Shown piece by piece: positions 12,588-25,033 of a stretch of DNA of 64,000 bases. Location of the stretch: contig WUJK01000003.1 of the NCBI GenBank assembly GCA_011317545.1, positions 2,418,001 to 2,482,000 of the forward strand, written 5' to 3'. The translations under genes and the position numbers were made by a program. The notes below the pieces were generated by a model. The model searched no databases. It was not told the origin of the DNA and was given only the letters and a program-made list of their open reading frames with translations. Numbering within the stretch: position 1 is the first letter of the stretch; each line of letters begins with the position of its first letter. Origin of the DNA: Coniella vitis. Taxonomy: Eukaryota > Ascomycota > Sordariomycetes > Diaporthales > Schizoparmaceae.

Positions 12588-15174
12588 CAAAACGCCCTGC
12601 CATGCGGCTTTGCCAATATTCTTTCGGATCACTTCGTATCAGAATTCAGACTCGTCAGCGGCCCAGCAGATGAGAGCCGGCTTTGCCGTTTTTCCCAGCC
12701 GTGGCCAACTCTGTCGACAATGTCAATCAGGCCATGCGGCTGGGGCTCGAGCCTTGGCGATTTGATTGTTGGCCTTACATGCTACTATGTATGTGTACTG
12801 TACGTCTACTATGAATACTCTGTAGTAAGCCAAGTACTTGCAGACGCTGGCGGGACATTCGGGCGCTCAGAGACTTTGCCTGATCTTAGCATGGATCTAA
12901 CGGCTCTCCTCAGGGGCTGCTCAGCGCTAGTGAGCCGCTCTTTCCTTCTGACATAAGAGAACAGAGAGTCTCGAAACCCACGCCCAACGGACTACTTTGC
13001 CAAAGTATCCAGGTACCTCATGCTACTGCCGTGTACACCGTATTCGCATGTACCGCTACCAGTCTGCCAAACGCCCCGGCTACTTGCACCTTGGAATAGG
13101 CGGCTCGCATACCATCTGCCTACTATAGTAGCAGCCGGGCAGGCCTGGCAGCCTAGCTGTCCTAGCTATTATGTACTAAACCCTGGCAGTCCTCAGCAAA
13201 GTGCTGGGGTCCCCTAAGCGAGGCCAGCGCCCTGCATCCTGCAACCGACAGAGTGCATCCGGATGGGTTTCTGCAAGCACACGCCCGCTCTCGCTGCCAG
13301 GTACGCAAACTCCCCTATTCGACGACACTGCAGCTGAGCACTTGGCCCAATTGGTCGCGATGCTTCTTTTCCCGGCCGTTCTTGGCGCGCCCTCTTTCTT
13401 TTCTCACACACACACCTACACCTCTGCTGCATACCGGAACACCTAGGTAGTACCGAGTTTTGTGGCAATAAAAAGCCCGAGACTCTTTGGTATCACCCCA
13501 GCATTGCCGATGCAATCTAGCTTACATAGTGCTCAATTTATTGGTATAGTGGTCCCAGAGCGTCGGTGTTCTCTGACAAATTGCCATCGACCGTTGTATG
13601 GGGAAAAAAAGGTAAGAATAAGAAAGGGACCTACAGCGCACGGGATACTACAAAGCACTGCTCTGTAAGGAAAGGCCTCGCTACCTAGGCCCGTTATCCG
13701 TATCGCTTCCTGCTGCCAACTTCAATTATTGTACTTGGCCCTTTGCTACGACCCCTGTATAAAAATACCTCTTGTCCAATGTTGGTTCTTACTCAACTCG
13801 ACATTCTGGTTGGCGCCAACACCTACATGCACATAGTACAACATTGTTGGCCCCACGATCTTCTCACCATCTCCTCCGCCTTATCCACACTTATAAATTC
13901 AGCACAATCTCCCTCGTCCACTCGCCGTCGCCCATAATCACCGTCGGTCTTCCGACGTAAAGCGCCCTCGTCTCTTGTCAACCTGAACCACGAGTGCCTG
14001 TTCCATGACCCACGCCCGCCATCTTTAATTGGGGTATTCTATCAGCGTCGGGTATTAGGCATCTGGCATACCCTGGACGATGCTATTGCCTCTCTTTTGG
14101 CTTTGGAACGAATACTCGACTGCCTGTTCTCTTCAGTTTTCGTCCTTGTGCACCTGGACAACCGAAGACGAGCGGAATGCCCGGAGACAGGAAAGGTTCC
14201 ATATTTGACTGAGACACGCACCCCCCCCGGCTATTAATAGCAATCGTAAACGCACTGCAGAAGATGCTTGGCCGGAGGTGTACAGTTCGCCATGGCGCGT
14301 TGCCACTTATTTGTTTATTCCCATATTTTTATCACTCTTTTTTTTCTGTTCTCATTTTTTTTCCAGCCCCCCCCCCCTTCTCTCCTATTTTTTCCTTCTC
14401 CATTCTCACTTGCTTCCTTCCCTCTACCACACCCCTTTCTCATGCTTACGTCTTTCAAAGCTAGAGGGCCCTTTTGTCAATGTACATGGTGACACTTTTT
14501 GAACTTCATCTAACCTAGACTTTAGAAGTAAATAGCAAGAAAAGAAATCGGATAATCTGACACGCGAACCCACCACCCTTCCCCAGAGGGCAATAGGCAC
14601 CTCGCATGCATCGGTGGCAATGAAAAGAACAAGAAAGAAAAGAAATAGAAATAGGAAAAAAATACAGCCAGAAATCTTTGACGGGATGCTCGGGAATATT
14701 CACAATCCTTTGGTGTGTTGTTTAAATTAGAGACAAGCACGAATCCCATTCTATACTATGAGATTATGTAAAAGCCCACTGCTACAGTACATGGTACAAC
14801 AGCACCCGACTTCCCCTCACAACAATTCCGGTGCCTAGTATGCTGGCATGCTCACCTTACTCGAGCTCGTGGTGTTGGACCTCGAAAGATCTAGGTATAT
14901 GCAGTACAGTGTTCAAACCAAAAAGACACGATTTGATTCCGATCCAGCTGTTCCACTTCTCAGCGGGGGGGGGGAAAGTGAATCTTAGTAGAAGTACGTA
15001 GGTACTCAGCCTCACAGCCAGAGCTGACAATGAGGGTCACGTAAAGTAGAACACAAAATCCCACCGCCGTATTTCCGAGCCCTCTTTTTTTTTTTTTTTT
15101 CACAGATCGCTTGTCTCATTTCAGCAAGACCAACAAACGAGCCGATAGCCGTGGAAAAGTCGTGCCGTGCTGTC

Positions 15175-15196
15175 TTTTTTTTTTTTTTTTTTTTTT
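15175..15196 (+). repeat. Poly-T tract (about 22 T)
   Basis: A homopolymer of about 22 T, preceded at about 15086-15100 by another run of about 15 T. Similar 22-24 nt A/T runs occur at 19184-19205 and 44032-44055. They could be nucleosome-excluding promoter tracts or old retroposed poly-A; no associated retroelement is visible. Confidence 0.85.
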
Positions 15197-16804
15197 CTCG
15201 TTTGAGACGTGCTGACGTGCAAAAAGTTTAATAATGGCAAAAAAAACAAACCCACCAGCTATTCTCCTTTTGCAATACTACACTACAATGTATATACATA
15301 CACAGTAGTAGTACTATGACCATGTAAGTGGGGATACACAGCTTTACACGCGTACCCTATTGTACATAGTAAAGAGGATGAGATATATTACCTTTGTTCG
15401 GAAGTATACTACAAAGAAGGGAATTAGGAACTACTCCTGTGTGGAAACAACCCTCGGACCCTCAGGGCAAGCACGGTAAGCAACTCTCCGCCAAGGGGTC
15501 GCAGGTAATTGTTCTGTTCAATTCAAAGCTGCACTTGGGGCAAGTGTAGAGAAATAAGTCTTCTCAAGCAAAGAAACGAAAACAAAGGAACATAAAACAA
15601 CGAGTTATCTGAACCGGAGAATAAAAGAAGGAGTAGAGAAATGAATCACTTTCCCCTCCCCCTCCCCCCAAATGCCATCGATTATATCACCGTATACTAT
15701 AGTACGCAACATGTGGATGCTCAACAGCAGCAGGTGATTTTACCTTCTGGACACTTTACATGATGTTATATTTGGCGGGAGGGAAAACAAAAACCACCAA
15801 AAACCAATCAAAAACCATATCCATAAATGAGCAAGTACCTAGGGAAGCTGACGAATGATATTCCTGCCAGATTTGAACCCTTTGTCCATATTGCTGGCCA
15901 TCTCGCGCACGTCTCAGCATCCCGTATACGGAAAATATATATACCACATAGCCATGTCCTGAAGTCTCTACTGATGTTCTCCCCCACCTCTCCACATTGA
16001 AGCATACCACTCCGGAAAGAAGAGAAGAAAACATCGACGTGTACATCAATACGTTCAATCCACAGCCAATCTCTTCGGTACGTTGGCCGAGAACAACCCT
16101 GCACACTAATAAGGGCGGGCTTCGCAGGACGTACCATAGTAGGAGTGAAAGGACCAGGGATCTCCTCTTTTTTTCTTTTTTCTTCTTCTTCGTTCCTCTA
16201 CTCTCTCTTGCGGAAGGAAATAGCCGTTTCAAAAAGGGCAACGTTCATTTAACTTGAACAGTAGAGATTCGTCATCTAGCAAAAGGTAATTGTTATGGCT
16301 AAGAAGTTTAATTTGTCCCCTGGTAGGAATCCAACTGGGAGGCCTGAGAGGGCAGCTATTATGGCTATGACAGATCACATATTACGAGATACTCGTGGAG
16401 TCCACGCAAGCTGTCGACGGAGGGCTGGTGGGGGGGCGGCAAGATTGGAGCGGACGAGGCAAGAGAGCGAGGGGGGAAAAGGAGTGCAGGTGAAAACAAA
16501 GGCAAATCGACACATAGCAGGTGGCTAGAAGAATTTCTTTGTCCCACAGGTGCGCTGACAGTGCAGTTCTCTGACCGGGAAAAAGAATACCTTAGTATCT
16601 TGTTGTTCTCCCGTGTGGCACTTTCCATAGCATAATAGCGCCCTGACCTGTGACCCTGGCCCTAACCCTGGCTCGGGCCCTGACCTTGACCCGCAAGAAT
16701 GTTTTGTTTGTGTGATTCAGGTTTAGATTGGAGAAAAAGGATGTTCTAGAAGTTCTGCAACGGAACGGGATCTTGCCTGGCAGCCAGGCCGCCGCACGGT
16801 AAGT

Positions 16805-16872
16805 ATAGGCGGTGGCCACGCAGAACAAGAGACAGAAAATAGGCGGTGGCCACGCAGAACAAGAGACAGAAA
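16805..16872 (+). repeat. 34-bp direct duplication
   Basis: Two immediately adjacent copies of a 34-bp segment that begins ATAGGCGGTGG and ends GAGACAGAAA (16805-16838 and 16839-16872). They appear identical, so the tandem duplication is probably recent. It is intergenic. Confidence 0.85.
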
Positions 16873-18159
16873 GAAGGAGAAAGAAGGTGAAAACAAAAGG
16901 CACGAGCGACTTGCGCGTATTGACAACGATTGCGGGTATCTGGCCTGCTTTATGGAATATCGCTTTGAGAAGTCTTGGAAGGGATTTGCGATAATATTTG
17001 TTTTTCTACCACCCGCCTGCCACGGCTCCCACCACCCTCCACCCTCCACCACCCTCCTATTCATCACCACCAGCAGCAGCAGCAGCAGCAGCACCAATAC
17101 CACCACCACCACTGGCCTCCCTGTCCTTGTTTAATGCACCCACCATCCTTGCTGAGGTCGCCATAGCATGTTAGCGTCAAACGGGGCGCGCCGACTCTGA
17201 ACACACAGACAATCCAATCGTCTCCGCTTGTCGCTTGTCACTTGTCACTACGTACTGCTTCGATGGACCAGGGCGAGCAAAAAGCAGCGGGCGAGAAAGA
17301 GAGAGGCTGTGCAAAATAGTCCCTTCTCTCAAATCCGCGGGATTGCGACCAATGCCCGATGACAGACTGCGAGCTGTGTGTGCCAGTAGGGCGTGCAAAT
17401 GGCGTCTTACCACCCCCGTCAAGAAAGCATGCATGTCCATAGTGCCGTATTGTACATAGCATCGCTGAAGTCTGCAGGCTCAGACATATGTGCCGTTTCC
17501 AATGTCTGCAGAACCAGGAACTGTACCATAGTGGAAGGAGGGTGGACGGCAGGCCCTGCTACAAGGAAAGGGCATCACTCCGACAAAGCGAGTTTATTGT
17601 CTTTTGGCTTGCACCTTCCGCGACCTGTTAGCCAGGACTGTGTGTCTACAGTATCATAGTCTAGTCAACCAGTGCCGTCGTCCCCCACGCTGCCAAGACA
17701 TTGCCACGCCAGCGTGCCTTCCCCAGTTTCTAATACCTCAGGATTGAATGCCTTTTGGCAACTTCCCACCCGGCTCCACCCTGTTCGTTGCTGGCCGGTT
17801 GGACTACAAGCGCCGCCTGTCACCGAAAACCAGCACTGCATATTTCCAGCGCAGGGCTTCAAGGCCACATGTGACGTTTCCCTAGCGTTCCCCTCGGTGT
17901 GCTTCTGAGGCTCTGCTGCCCCTACCAGCCTCGCGCCTGCAAGTGCACCGCAGCCAACCCAACCAACACGCTTCCAATCGCAAGCAACTAGAGAGCCTGC
18001 CCAACCAATGCGGGATGCAACCCGGAACAGCCAGCAGCACCCCTTCGTTACTTATAGGCTGGCGCAGCCAATTCCCAGTCGAGTCATCAGAATGGCTTTT
18101 CCTCCTCTTTTTCCCACCCCATCCTGCAGGCCTGCAACAGCCCTTCGCCAGCTGCCCTC

Positions 18160-20833
18160 ATGTTTGGACCCTTCGGCAACTGGTCCTTTGGCGGGGGAGG
18201 CAATCTAGAGGGCCGCGGGGTCCACGGCAACAACAACAACAACCACGACGACAACATTAACAACAATAACGACGACGACTACAGCAATAATTATGACTAC
18301 AGCAATAACGATGGTTACAGCAATCATGACGGCTACAGCAACAATGATGGTTACAGCAATAATGGTGGCTTCAGTTTCACCCAACAGCTTATGCCCGACT
18401 TCCTCGTCGCCCATGACGATGTACTCTCGCTTGTGTCGGACGCCGCGCCAGCCTTCAGCTTCAGTGGCCTGACCGTCTCTTCTTCAAACCGCCTCCCAAG
18501 CAATCCATCTGTTGGCGACGACCTGGGCTTCGCCATTTCCGATCCCACATCGACCCATCCTAATAAGGCTGCAGATGGATGGTTGAATGAACCGCAAATC
18601 GAGTTCCAGCATATTGGCAACGCCTTTGAGATCCATGATCAAGGTCAGCCGCCGCGCCCGCAAGGTCTCCCCCAGGAACTCGACCCTACCGGCAATCCGG
18701 TCTCGCCCACTGACATCCGGCCGCACCATGCTTGTCCGCCCGCGCTCTTGGCTGCTGCTCTCCCGCTTTCGCTGCACGATGCCGCAATTTCGGCGCCGGC
18801 GTCGTCGTCTCAGACCGGCAGCGATCTCCTCTCGGCTCCGGCCATGGGGAAGGAGCGGAGCAGACGAAATGGTCCATTACCCCCAAAGCAACGTGAAAAT
18901 GCTGCGGAAATGCGCAAAGTGGGATCATGTCATCGCTGTCACAATCTCAGCATCAAGGTAAGTACGATTTATTCCGTCCGTCATGCTTTAGCAGTCCACT
19001 CTTCTTCATACGCGTCTTGTCATTGACTTTGTCTCATTTCTATCCTAGTGTGACACTGGCTCGCCCTGCAGGCCCTGCCACGCGAACTTTCCAAACAACC
19101 CAGAGTTCTGCGATCGTGAGAAATTGGTCAAGGCTTTGGCTGCGAGCGCAAATCCATCAGGTAAATTTGATCCTAGCACACGGAAAAAAAAAAAAAAAAA
19201 AAAAAGGCATAATGGGTGTCCATGTTCCATATCAACAATCCGGCGAGACGAGTCTCTGACAGGTAGTTCAACAGGTATCTGGTTGCTGCCCGGGGGAACA
19301 CAGCCCTCTATCAACCAAGTCTCACTTGGACCTCCAGAAGCCGTTAAAATTGTCTTCGACCTCGTCTCTCGCGACTCGCCTGCCTTAACCCTCGTACTTC
19401 AACCATGCGGTACCATTGCGAACGACTTTCAGCAGCCTGCCTTGAATCATGCAGCATACTATCCTTCACAGCCAATGTTTTCATTCGCTACAATGCCGAT
19501 GCCAACAAGAAGCGATTGGTCTGGAACCTTAGGGGCCATATCGTTTCCTCCGCAGTATTCCGGGATGGGTGGCCTCGGATTGAACGTTTCTAGAAGCCAG
19601 ATTTCGTACAAGTTGGACCCTCAATCACCGCTTCAAGATGATCTTTTGTATCATTGGGCCAAGAGGCAGGTAATTCAGGAATATACACGTCATGCGAGCT
19701 TTCCGAATGCAATTGGCGCCCTTGTCTTTGTCTTGCACAGCTCTCCTAGGCCTATGCCACCCAGTAACGCTCATCGGAGCAGACGCAGCAACGGCCCGCC
19801 CCCGTTCTCACCCCAGTCTCTCGTGGCCAATGTTTGCCAACTGACGGGTTGGTTCCGCATCTGGCAGGCTAATAGATTATACATCAGAAATGAATTGAAT
19901 TCTGGGAATACGTCAATCTATGCTACTGGACAAGGCCACATTATACAAGGACAAGACACCTCGTCCTTACTTGTTGGAGTTTTGGCAGAGCTTAAACGAC
20001 TTGCTATCTCCTACCTTGTTAAAGCCCATTATCAGGTTCTCAAAGATATCGATGCAATCAACACGAACATCAAGGGCAACGAGCTCGAAGTGCTGGCTTG
20101 CCTATGGCAGATGATGTTGATTTATCGACAAGTCATTGCAATCTACTCTGCAGTGGCACACGCGCGCAATAATGGTACGTTCTCAACGAAGCCTGGAAAT
20201 TACTGCAGCTTGTATTTCATGAATCCTGACCCTGCACTGCACATAGGACCCAGAAATGTCACAACGGCACTCAACATCTTCAGTCACCTTCACCTCATTC
20301 TCTGCATCAAATACGGGTCTTACTTCCGACACACTTCGCCTTTCTACCCGGCGCCGCGACAACCTACTATGGCCGAACTATTAAGAGATCAGCCATATCT
20401 GAGACAAGCTTGGGAGCGAGTGTTTGATCAACGCCGAAGTTTCTGTACGTTTCCTTTCGACGCGTTTTTGGGTGTCATCGATCCCATATCGATTCAAACA
20501 CTATATTTGGTTTTCGATCCCACCTCATTGCTCCTCTTCTCTTGTTCTTTAACCATGGTCTGGCTAACTCTAGCCTTGGTTTGACCCTCTCCTTTTTCTT
20601 TCTTGCTTCTTTACTTTTCCCATATTTTTTCAATAGGAAATCGGCATTCGGCTGCTGCTAACCTTGCAATGCCAATAGATGAGCAGTTCTCGGCTCAATC
20701 GTCAGGCGTCCAGTCCCCAGTTTCACCAACCCCATCAGAACGTTCAGATAAGCCGATAAAGTTACTCGTTGTGGGTATTGAAGCTCAGCTTGAGGCTCGC
20801 CGCCAACGATCGAAGCCGTCATCCCGCCGATAG
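18160..20833 (+). CDS. Zn2Cys6 (GAL4-type) transcription regulator
   Basis: The DNA-binding cluster is split by an intron. Exon 1 (18160-18957) ends in CHRCHNLSIK and exon 2 (from 19049) begins CDTGSPCRPC, giving C-x2-C-x6-C-x5-C-x2-C with the sixth Cys 8 residues later (NPEFC). This is the usual fungal binuclear zinc cluster. The N-terminus is Asn/Asp-rich with a tandem YSNNDG-like repeat at about residues 45-70. A second intron is likely at 19161-19262 (102 bp, in frame, containing a 22-nt A tract). A helical regulatory half follows (KRLAISYLVKAHYQVLKDI). The 3' end is uncertain: a donor at 20445 with an acceptor at 20678 gives a tail ending in PSSRR at 20833, whereas the acceptor at 20636 would create a TGA at the junction. 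It is probably a nuclear regulator of unknown target. Confidence 0.75.
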
Positions 20834-21720
20834 TTCAAAACAGGTTCAACTTTGCAAAGCGGTCACCTCTCCCGGACATTACTCTTCAGGATAAATACTA
20901 CGACGCCCCCTCTACCGTCAGAGATAGCCACTTGAGTCATCTCATATCTTCTTATTGTCGTCGCATCTTGGTTGGAAAATGGGGAATGATCTTAGAATGA
21001 AACACTACCGACAAGTTCCCCATCATTGCACTCGGACGGTTGGCTGCTACCTCTTCGAGCTTTCGTACTCCTACAGGGTGCAACAAGAAAACTGACCCTC
21101 ATAAGCTCTATTCACAATATCTCGGTAACTAGATACTGGAAAGATATAGCACAAGGAATTTTGATAAATGAGAAGTCATAGAATCATACATCTGTGATTG
21201 TTCATTCGTCTTTGGTTCTTGATATTATCGCGTTCTTCATGGTTGAGAATACTTAATCTGGGTGAGTCATGGGCTGCCTTGCCCTGTAATTTGCGGTGAG
21301 ATCCTCTTCTATGAGTGCCAATGCCATTTCTTTTTTCTTTGGTTGGCACACAGCCTCCGTAAGTCCAAGCACCGGAGAGGCTTGGGTCTCGTCTCTGATT
21401 GCAGAAAACCAAAAGGCTTTGTATTCAATGAAGTCCAGATTTGGTTTTGTTATTCTTTTTGTTCTTTTCCAAATGTACATGCTCCAGGGTATCATTTCGC
21501 AATCTCCTCTTGTCATACTCAGACGGATCTTTTCCCATCATGTGTACGTGTGTGTGTCTGCGTACTCGAGCCGGGAATCCAAAGCAGATGTGTTTGCTGC
21601 TGCTGTCTGTGTCTATGGTGTCGCAAAAGGGCCAGTTCCGGTGTGCGTCAGTTAGTGTAGCCTGTTCTCGCATCTCGTCTTTTGTGATCTGTATGCTAGC
21701 CAGTAAGAGGACCCTTTCTT
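20834..21720. other. Convergent 3' region between regulator and PER1
   Basis: About 0.9 kb between the convergent ends of the Zn2Cys6 gene and PER1. It is moderately AT-rich, consistent with two 3' UTRs. Open frames across 21176-21731 on both strands lack recognisable features and are not called. Confidence 0.45.
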
Positions 21721-23174
21721 TCATGCCTTGAAACGCTCAATGCTGCCTGCCATATCATCACGGGCGTCCTTGACAAGGAAACTGACATTTATCAAAAGGC
21801 CATTAGCAACGCTCTCTTTTTCTGATGGAGGGGTTTGAGCGGGAAGGAGACGAGACTCACTTGTACAACAGGACCGTCGGGCCAACAGTCCCCAGATGCC
21901 ACAAGCAATGCGCATCCACCATGCCGCCCCAAACAGGCGGGAAATCAAACAGTTCCAAGCTCATGGCAAGTATAATCCACGCAACGGCAAAGCCCGGCCA
22001 CATGGCCCAGCTGCGACCCGACTCTCGGTACTTGCTCCAGCTGTACCAGGTCCACAGCACGTTTTGCACCAGTCCGCAGGCGACGTTGGCCGCCATATTG
22101 TACGTGTAGTCCCAGCGCCAGAGTTTGAGATAGGCGACGTGGGCAAGGTACAGCGCTGCGCAAAAGACTGTCCAGAGGCGGAGGAGGGAGCGCCGGCGCG
22201 GGTAAGGGTTTGCGTTGCTGCTGCTGCGTATTGCTCCTGCTCCTGCTGCGGCGGCGCTCTTATCCATGACGCCGGTCATGCCGGTGAGCCCGCGGTCGAG
22301 GCGGAAATGGTGTACCGTGGTGTAGTACATGCCGTACAGGACGTTTGCGCCTGCGCCGAGGTAATCCAGCTCTTCAGTCAGGCGCATATCGCGCGTGTGG
22401 AATATGCAACTAAATGTCCAGCTTGCAATGCCCACATAGGCTAGACCGAGATAAAAGGGCCGCAGGGTATACGTGGTGGGCACTGTGGCGCGAATCTTGT
22501 GCAGGCCGTCGACGTGGGCCCAGAGGTTGGCCGCGGAGAAGAGCACCGAAAGGGGTTCCTGGGCGCCGAGGATGCGCGTAAAGGGCCACTTGCCGTAGAA
22601 CTGGACAACGGGCTGGTTGGCTGCTATCCGCTGTACGGTGACGAGGGTTTGGCATGTGTGGTCGCATTCCGAGGGACAGTCCCAGAGGAGGAGGCGGTGG
22701 TGGAGGGCTAGATTTTTGGAAATAGTTTTGGGTGGTTAGCGGGATGGGATGAACATGCATCAAGAGGAAGAGGAGGAAGGGAAAAGGGGGGGGAGGGGCA
22801 GAGACGAGATGGGAAACTCACGGATCGGCGTTTGTGGTTTCCCAGGACTGCAGTTCTCGCGTTTGCACACCTATAACATCCGTACGGCAACGCGTCGCCA
22901 TCCTGTTAGTCTTTGTTGATGCCCTAGCACTTCCTCTTTATTGCCTCGCATTGTTGCCTCCTCTTCAAAACGCCCGCAGGCACGATTCTTCTTCTTGGGC
23001 TTCATCCCCACATCATATCAAAGAAGACGTCCCCTCATACGTCCAGCTGCTAAATCTTACCTCAAGACACTCGCGGAACTCGGGTAACCGATCGCCAATC
23101 GACGCCTCGACCGTCACAGCGCCACACACAAGCACCAGCAGTAGCCCCAGTAGCAGTAAGGAATGCGACGACAT
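21721..23174 (-). CDS. PER1: GPI-phospholipid remodelling protein Per1/PGAP3
   Basis: Four exons on the minus strand, 23174-23061, 22870-22822, 22707-21861 and 21781-21721, all with GT..AG introns and matching phases; the product is 356 aa, the size of yeast Per1 (357). Residues 1-24 are a signal peptide (SLLLLGLLLVLVCG). The luminal part follows with SIGDRLPEFRECLEVCKREN and HHRLLLWDCPSECDHTC. Then come about seven membrane segments with the CREST-superfamily signatures FHTRD..EELDYLGAG and DAHCLWHLG, which hold the conserved His and Asp residues. Per1/PGAP3 acts in the ER/Golgi in removing the unsaturated sn-2 acyl chain of GPI anchors, so that a saturated chain or ceramide-type lipid can be installed. 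The end FLVKDARDDM matches the family. An Ala/Asn-rich loop at about residues 200-220 is less conserved. Confidence 0.95.
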
Positions 23175-25033
23175 GGAGCTTCTATACCCTCGCCCTCGCC
23201 CTCGCCACCGGCAGCGACCAACACCACCCCCACCCAATGCGCTTGCCATCATGCTCGTATCGTCATCCAATCGAAAGCTCCAGGGTGAGGTTTTGGCAAT
23301 GGGGCGTTTGCTCGTCGATCGTTCGGTTTGGTCAGGCACGTTGTGTCGATGAAATTCTTGGTAGATTTGTTGCAGGGGGAGGAGCGCAGCTCGTCCTGTG
23401 TCCTAGGCAGACGACAAGAAGACGGTGTGGAGCCTTGGAAGGGGGATGTATTGGTTTGTTGTTGTGTCTCTACTCTTTGTTTAGCTGATGGATCCGTGTC
23501 GCGCGTTCGGGTCGGGCTTTGGGAAAGCTGCGACGAGAGGTGGGCTGGGCTGGGGCAGGGTGCTGGCCAGGCTTGGGTAAGGTAAGTCATAGTACAGTCT
23601 ACCTACCTAGGTAGCAGGGTAGGTACCGGACGTGCTGGAATTACAGCGGCGCGTTACAAGGGTACCCACTGGGGAGTTAAGGACCCAACTGCCGACCATC
23701 CATCGACCCACTTGCAACGGCTGCAGCAACCCGTTGCCAGCGCCAGTGTCAAATGCCAGCACTAACATGGTTCGATTCTTGATTTTACTTGGTGATGTGT
23801 TTTTTGTTACGTGTTACGTTTTCTCAAAGAACAAAGTAGTACATCTCTCCTGAAATATCGGGTCTGCATGATAAGTACGCATACTGTACTTGTTAAGTTA
23901 AATCAGAGTGTCTGTCTAAGAATCAAATAGAAATAGAATACGTATAATACTCATGTTTACAAGTTCGTTGTCCTACCTAAGTATATGCAAGTACTACTTG
24001 CGAGCAACGCTGTCAAACATGTCAGTGTCCTCTGGCGTTACTCAATTGGTTCTCGCATGCGGACTACAGCTTCTGGATGCATATCACATTCCCGTTCATG
24101 CATGAGATGGTGATCACTGGACTTTAGCATAGGAATTTCCCAGATACATTGCTAATCATTCATTCGAGCAGGCTTAATCCTGTCGACAGTCCATGTTCTC
24201 CCGATTTCTTCAGGCCCATCAACCATTCCCCCCCCCCCTTTCACTCCTTCTCCTTGCAACCTGTCATCCAAGAGTAGGCATATCCTGCCCCAAAGTGGTC
24301 CAATGCAATGAAAGGGGTGAAGAATATAGACAGGAAAAGAACCAAGATCCATTCTCTTAGATTAAAAAAAGGCAACAGCAGATATAACTCCAACCCCGTC
24401 TTCCGACAGACAAGCCTCCCATCCATGTTTTATAAACCCAAAGGTTAGGAAAAGGAAAGCAGAAAAAGACATGGTTCAGAAAAGGAGAGATAAGAATAGA
24501 ATTAACCCTGCAACAGTAAGCCTGCATTTATTTTCATACACGACCAAAAGAGAAATGTACAAAAGAAGCAAAAACAAGATCCCAGCAACTCATTACATCC
24601 TGACTTGTTGTAACTCCATAATATGCCCAGAGCTTATGAAGCCGGTGCCATATCTGCGTCATCTCTTCGTCAGGATGTGGCTCATGCTGGTAGTCGGAGA
24701 AAAGAGGAGAAGGTAAGCCTCGCAATACCACAATCCCGTATTGACAACCTGCATCGACCAAGTGATGTCTGAACATGCATGTGTTCGCCAGAACTCCGAC
24801 GCTGCCTTGTCTTATCCCAGTAACAACCAGACGCTAATGGATAAAGTCGACTCCAACGGTCGATTTTCTGTCGAACTTGTGTGTAAAGGTGCGCAGAAAA
24901 GAAATAGAAACCATCACGTGTCCATCATTTTCAATCGTCGCTCCATTTGAGGCCATAATTTACGTTCCGTTATTTTTTTTCATAATAGCATAGAAATAAA
25001 AAGAAAGAAATAGAGGAGAGCCAACTCCCAGTT
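23175..25033. other. Intergenic region upstream of PER1
   Basis: About 1.9 kb with the PER1 promoter side at the left and the 3' end of the next minus-strand gene at the right. It includes a TACCTAGGTA palindrome at about 23604-23613 inside a CTACCTA/GGTAGG array, and AT-rich sequence from 23870 onward. No gene is visible. Confidence 0.45.

Larger units (their letters stand above)
11564..18159. other. 6.6-kb gene-free region between divergent genes
   Basis: The longest gap outside the transposon, between the divergent starts at 11563 and 18160. It contains five copies of the intergenic 9-mer (11927, 11936, 12783, 15363 and variants), a CAG microsatellite, long pyrimidine/purine runs (14330-14400, 15090-15196, 16165-16200) and a 34-bp direct duplication. 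Open frames here are short or simple sequence. It could hold long 5' leaders, regulatory DNA for the Zn2Cys6 gene, or non-coding transcripts, but nothing in the sequence proves these. Confidence 0.45.

Noticed and set aside
16651..16692. Telomere-like CCCTAACCCTGG
   Set aside because: Only one CCCTAA unit in a series of loose CCCTGACC variants; not a telomeric array.
19184..19205. Poly-A run as a sign of a retroposed insertion
   Set aside because: It sits inside a well-bounded intron, with no flanking duplication or element body seen.
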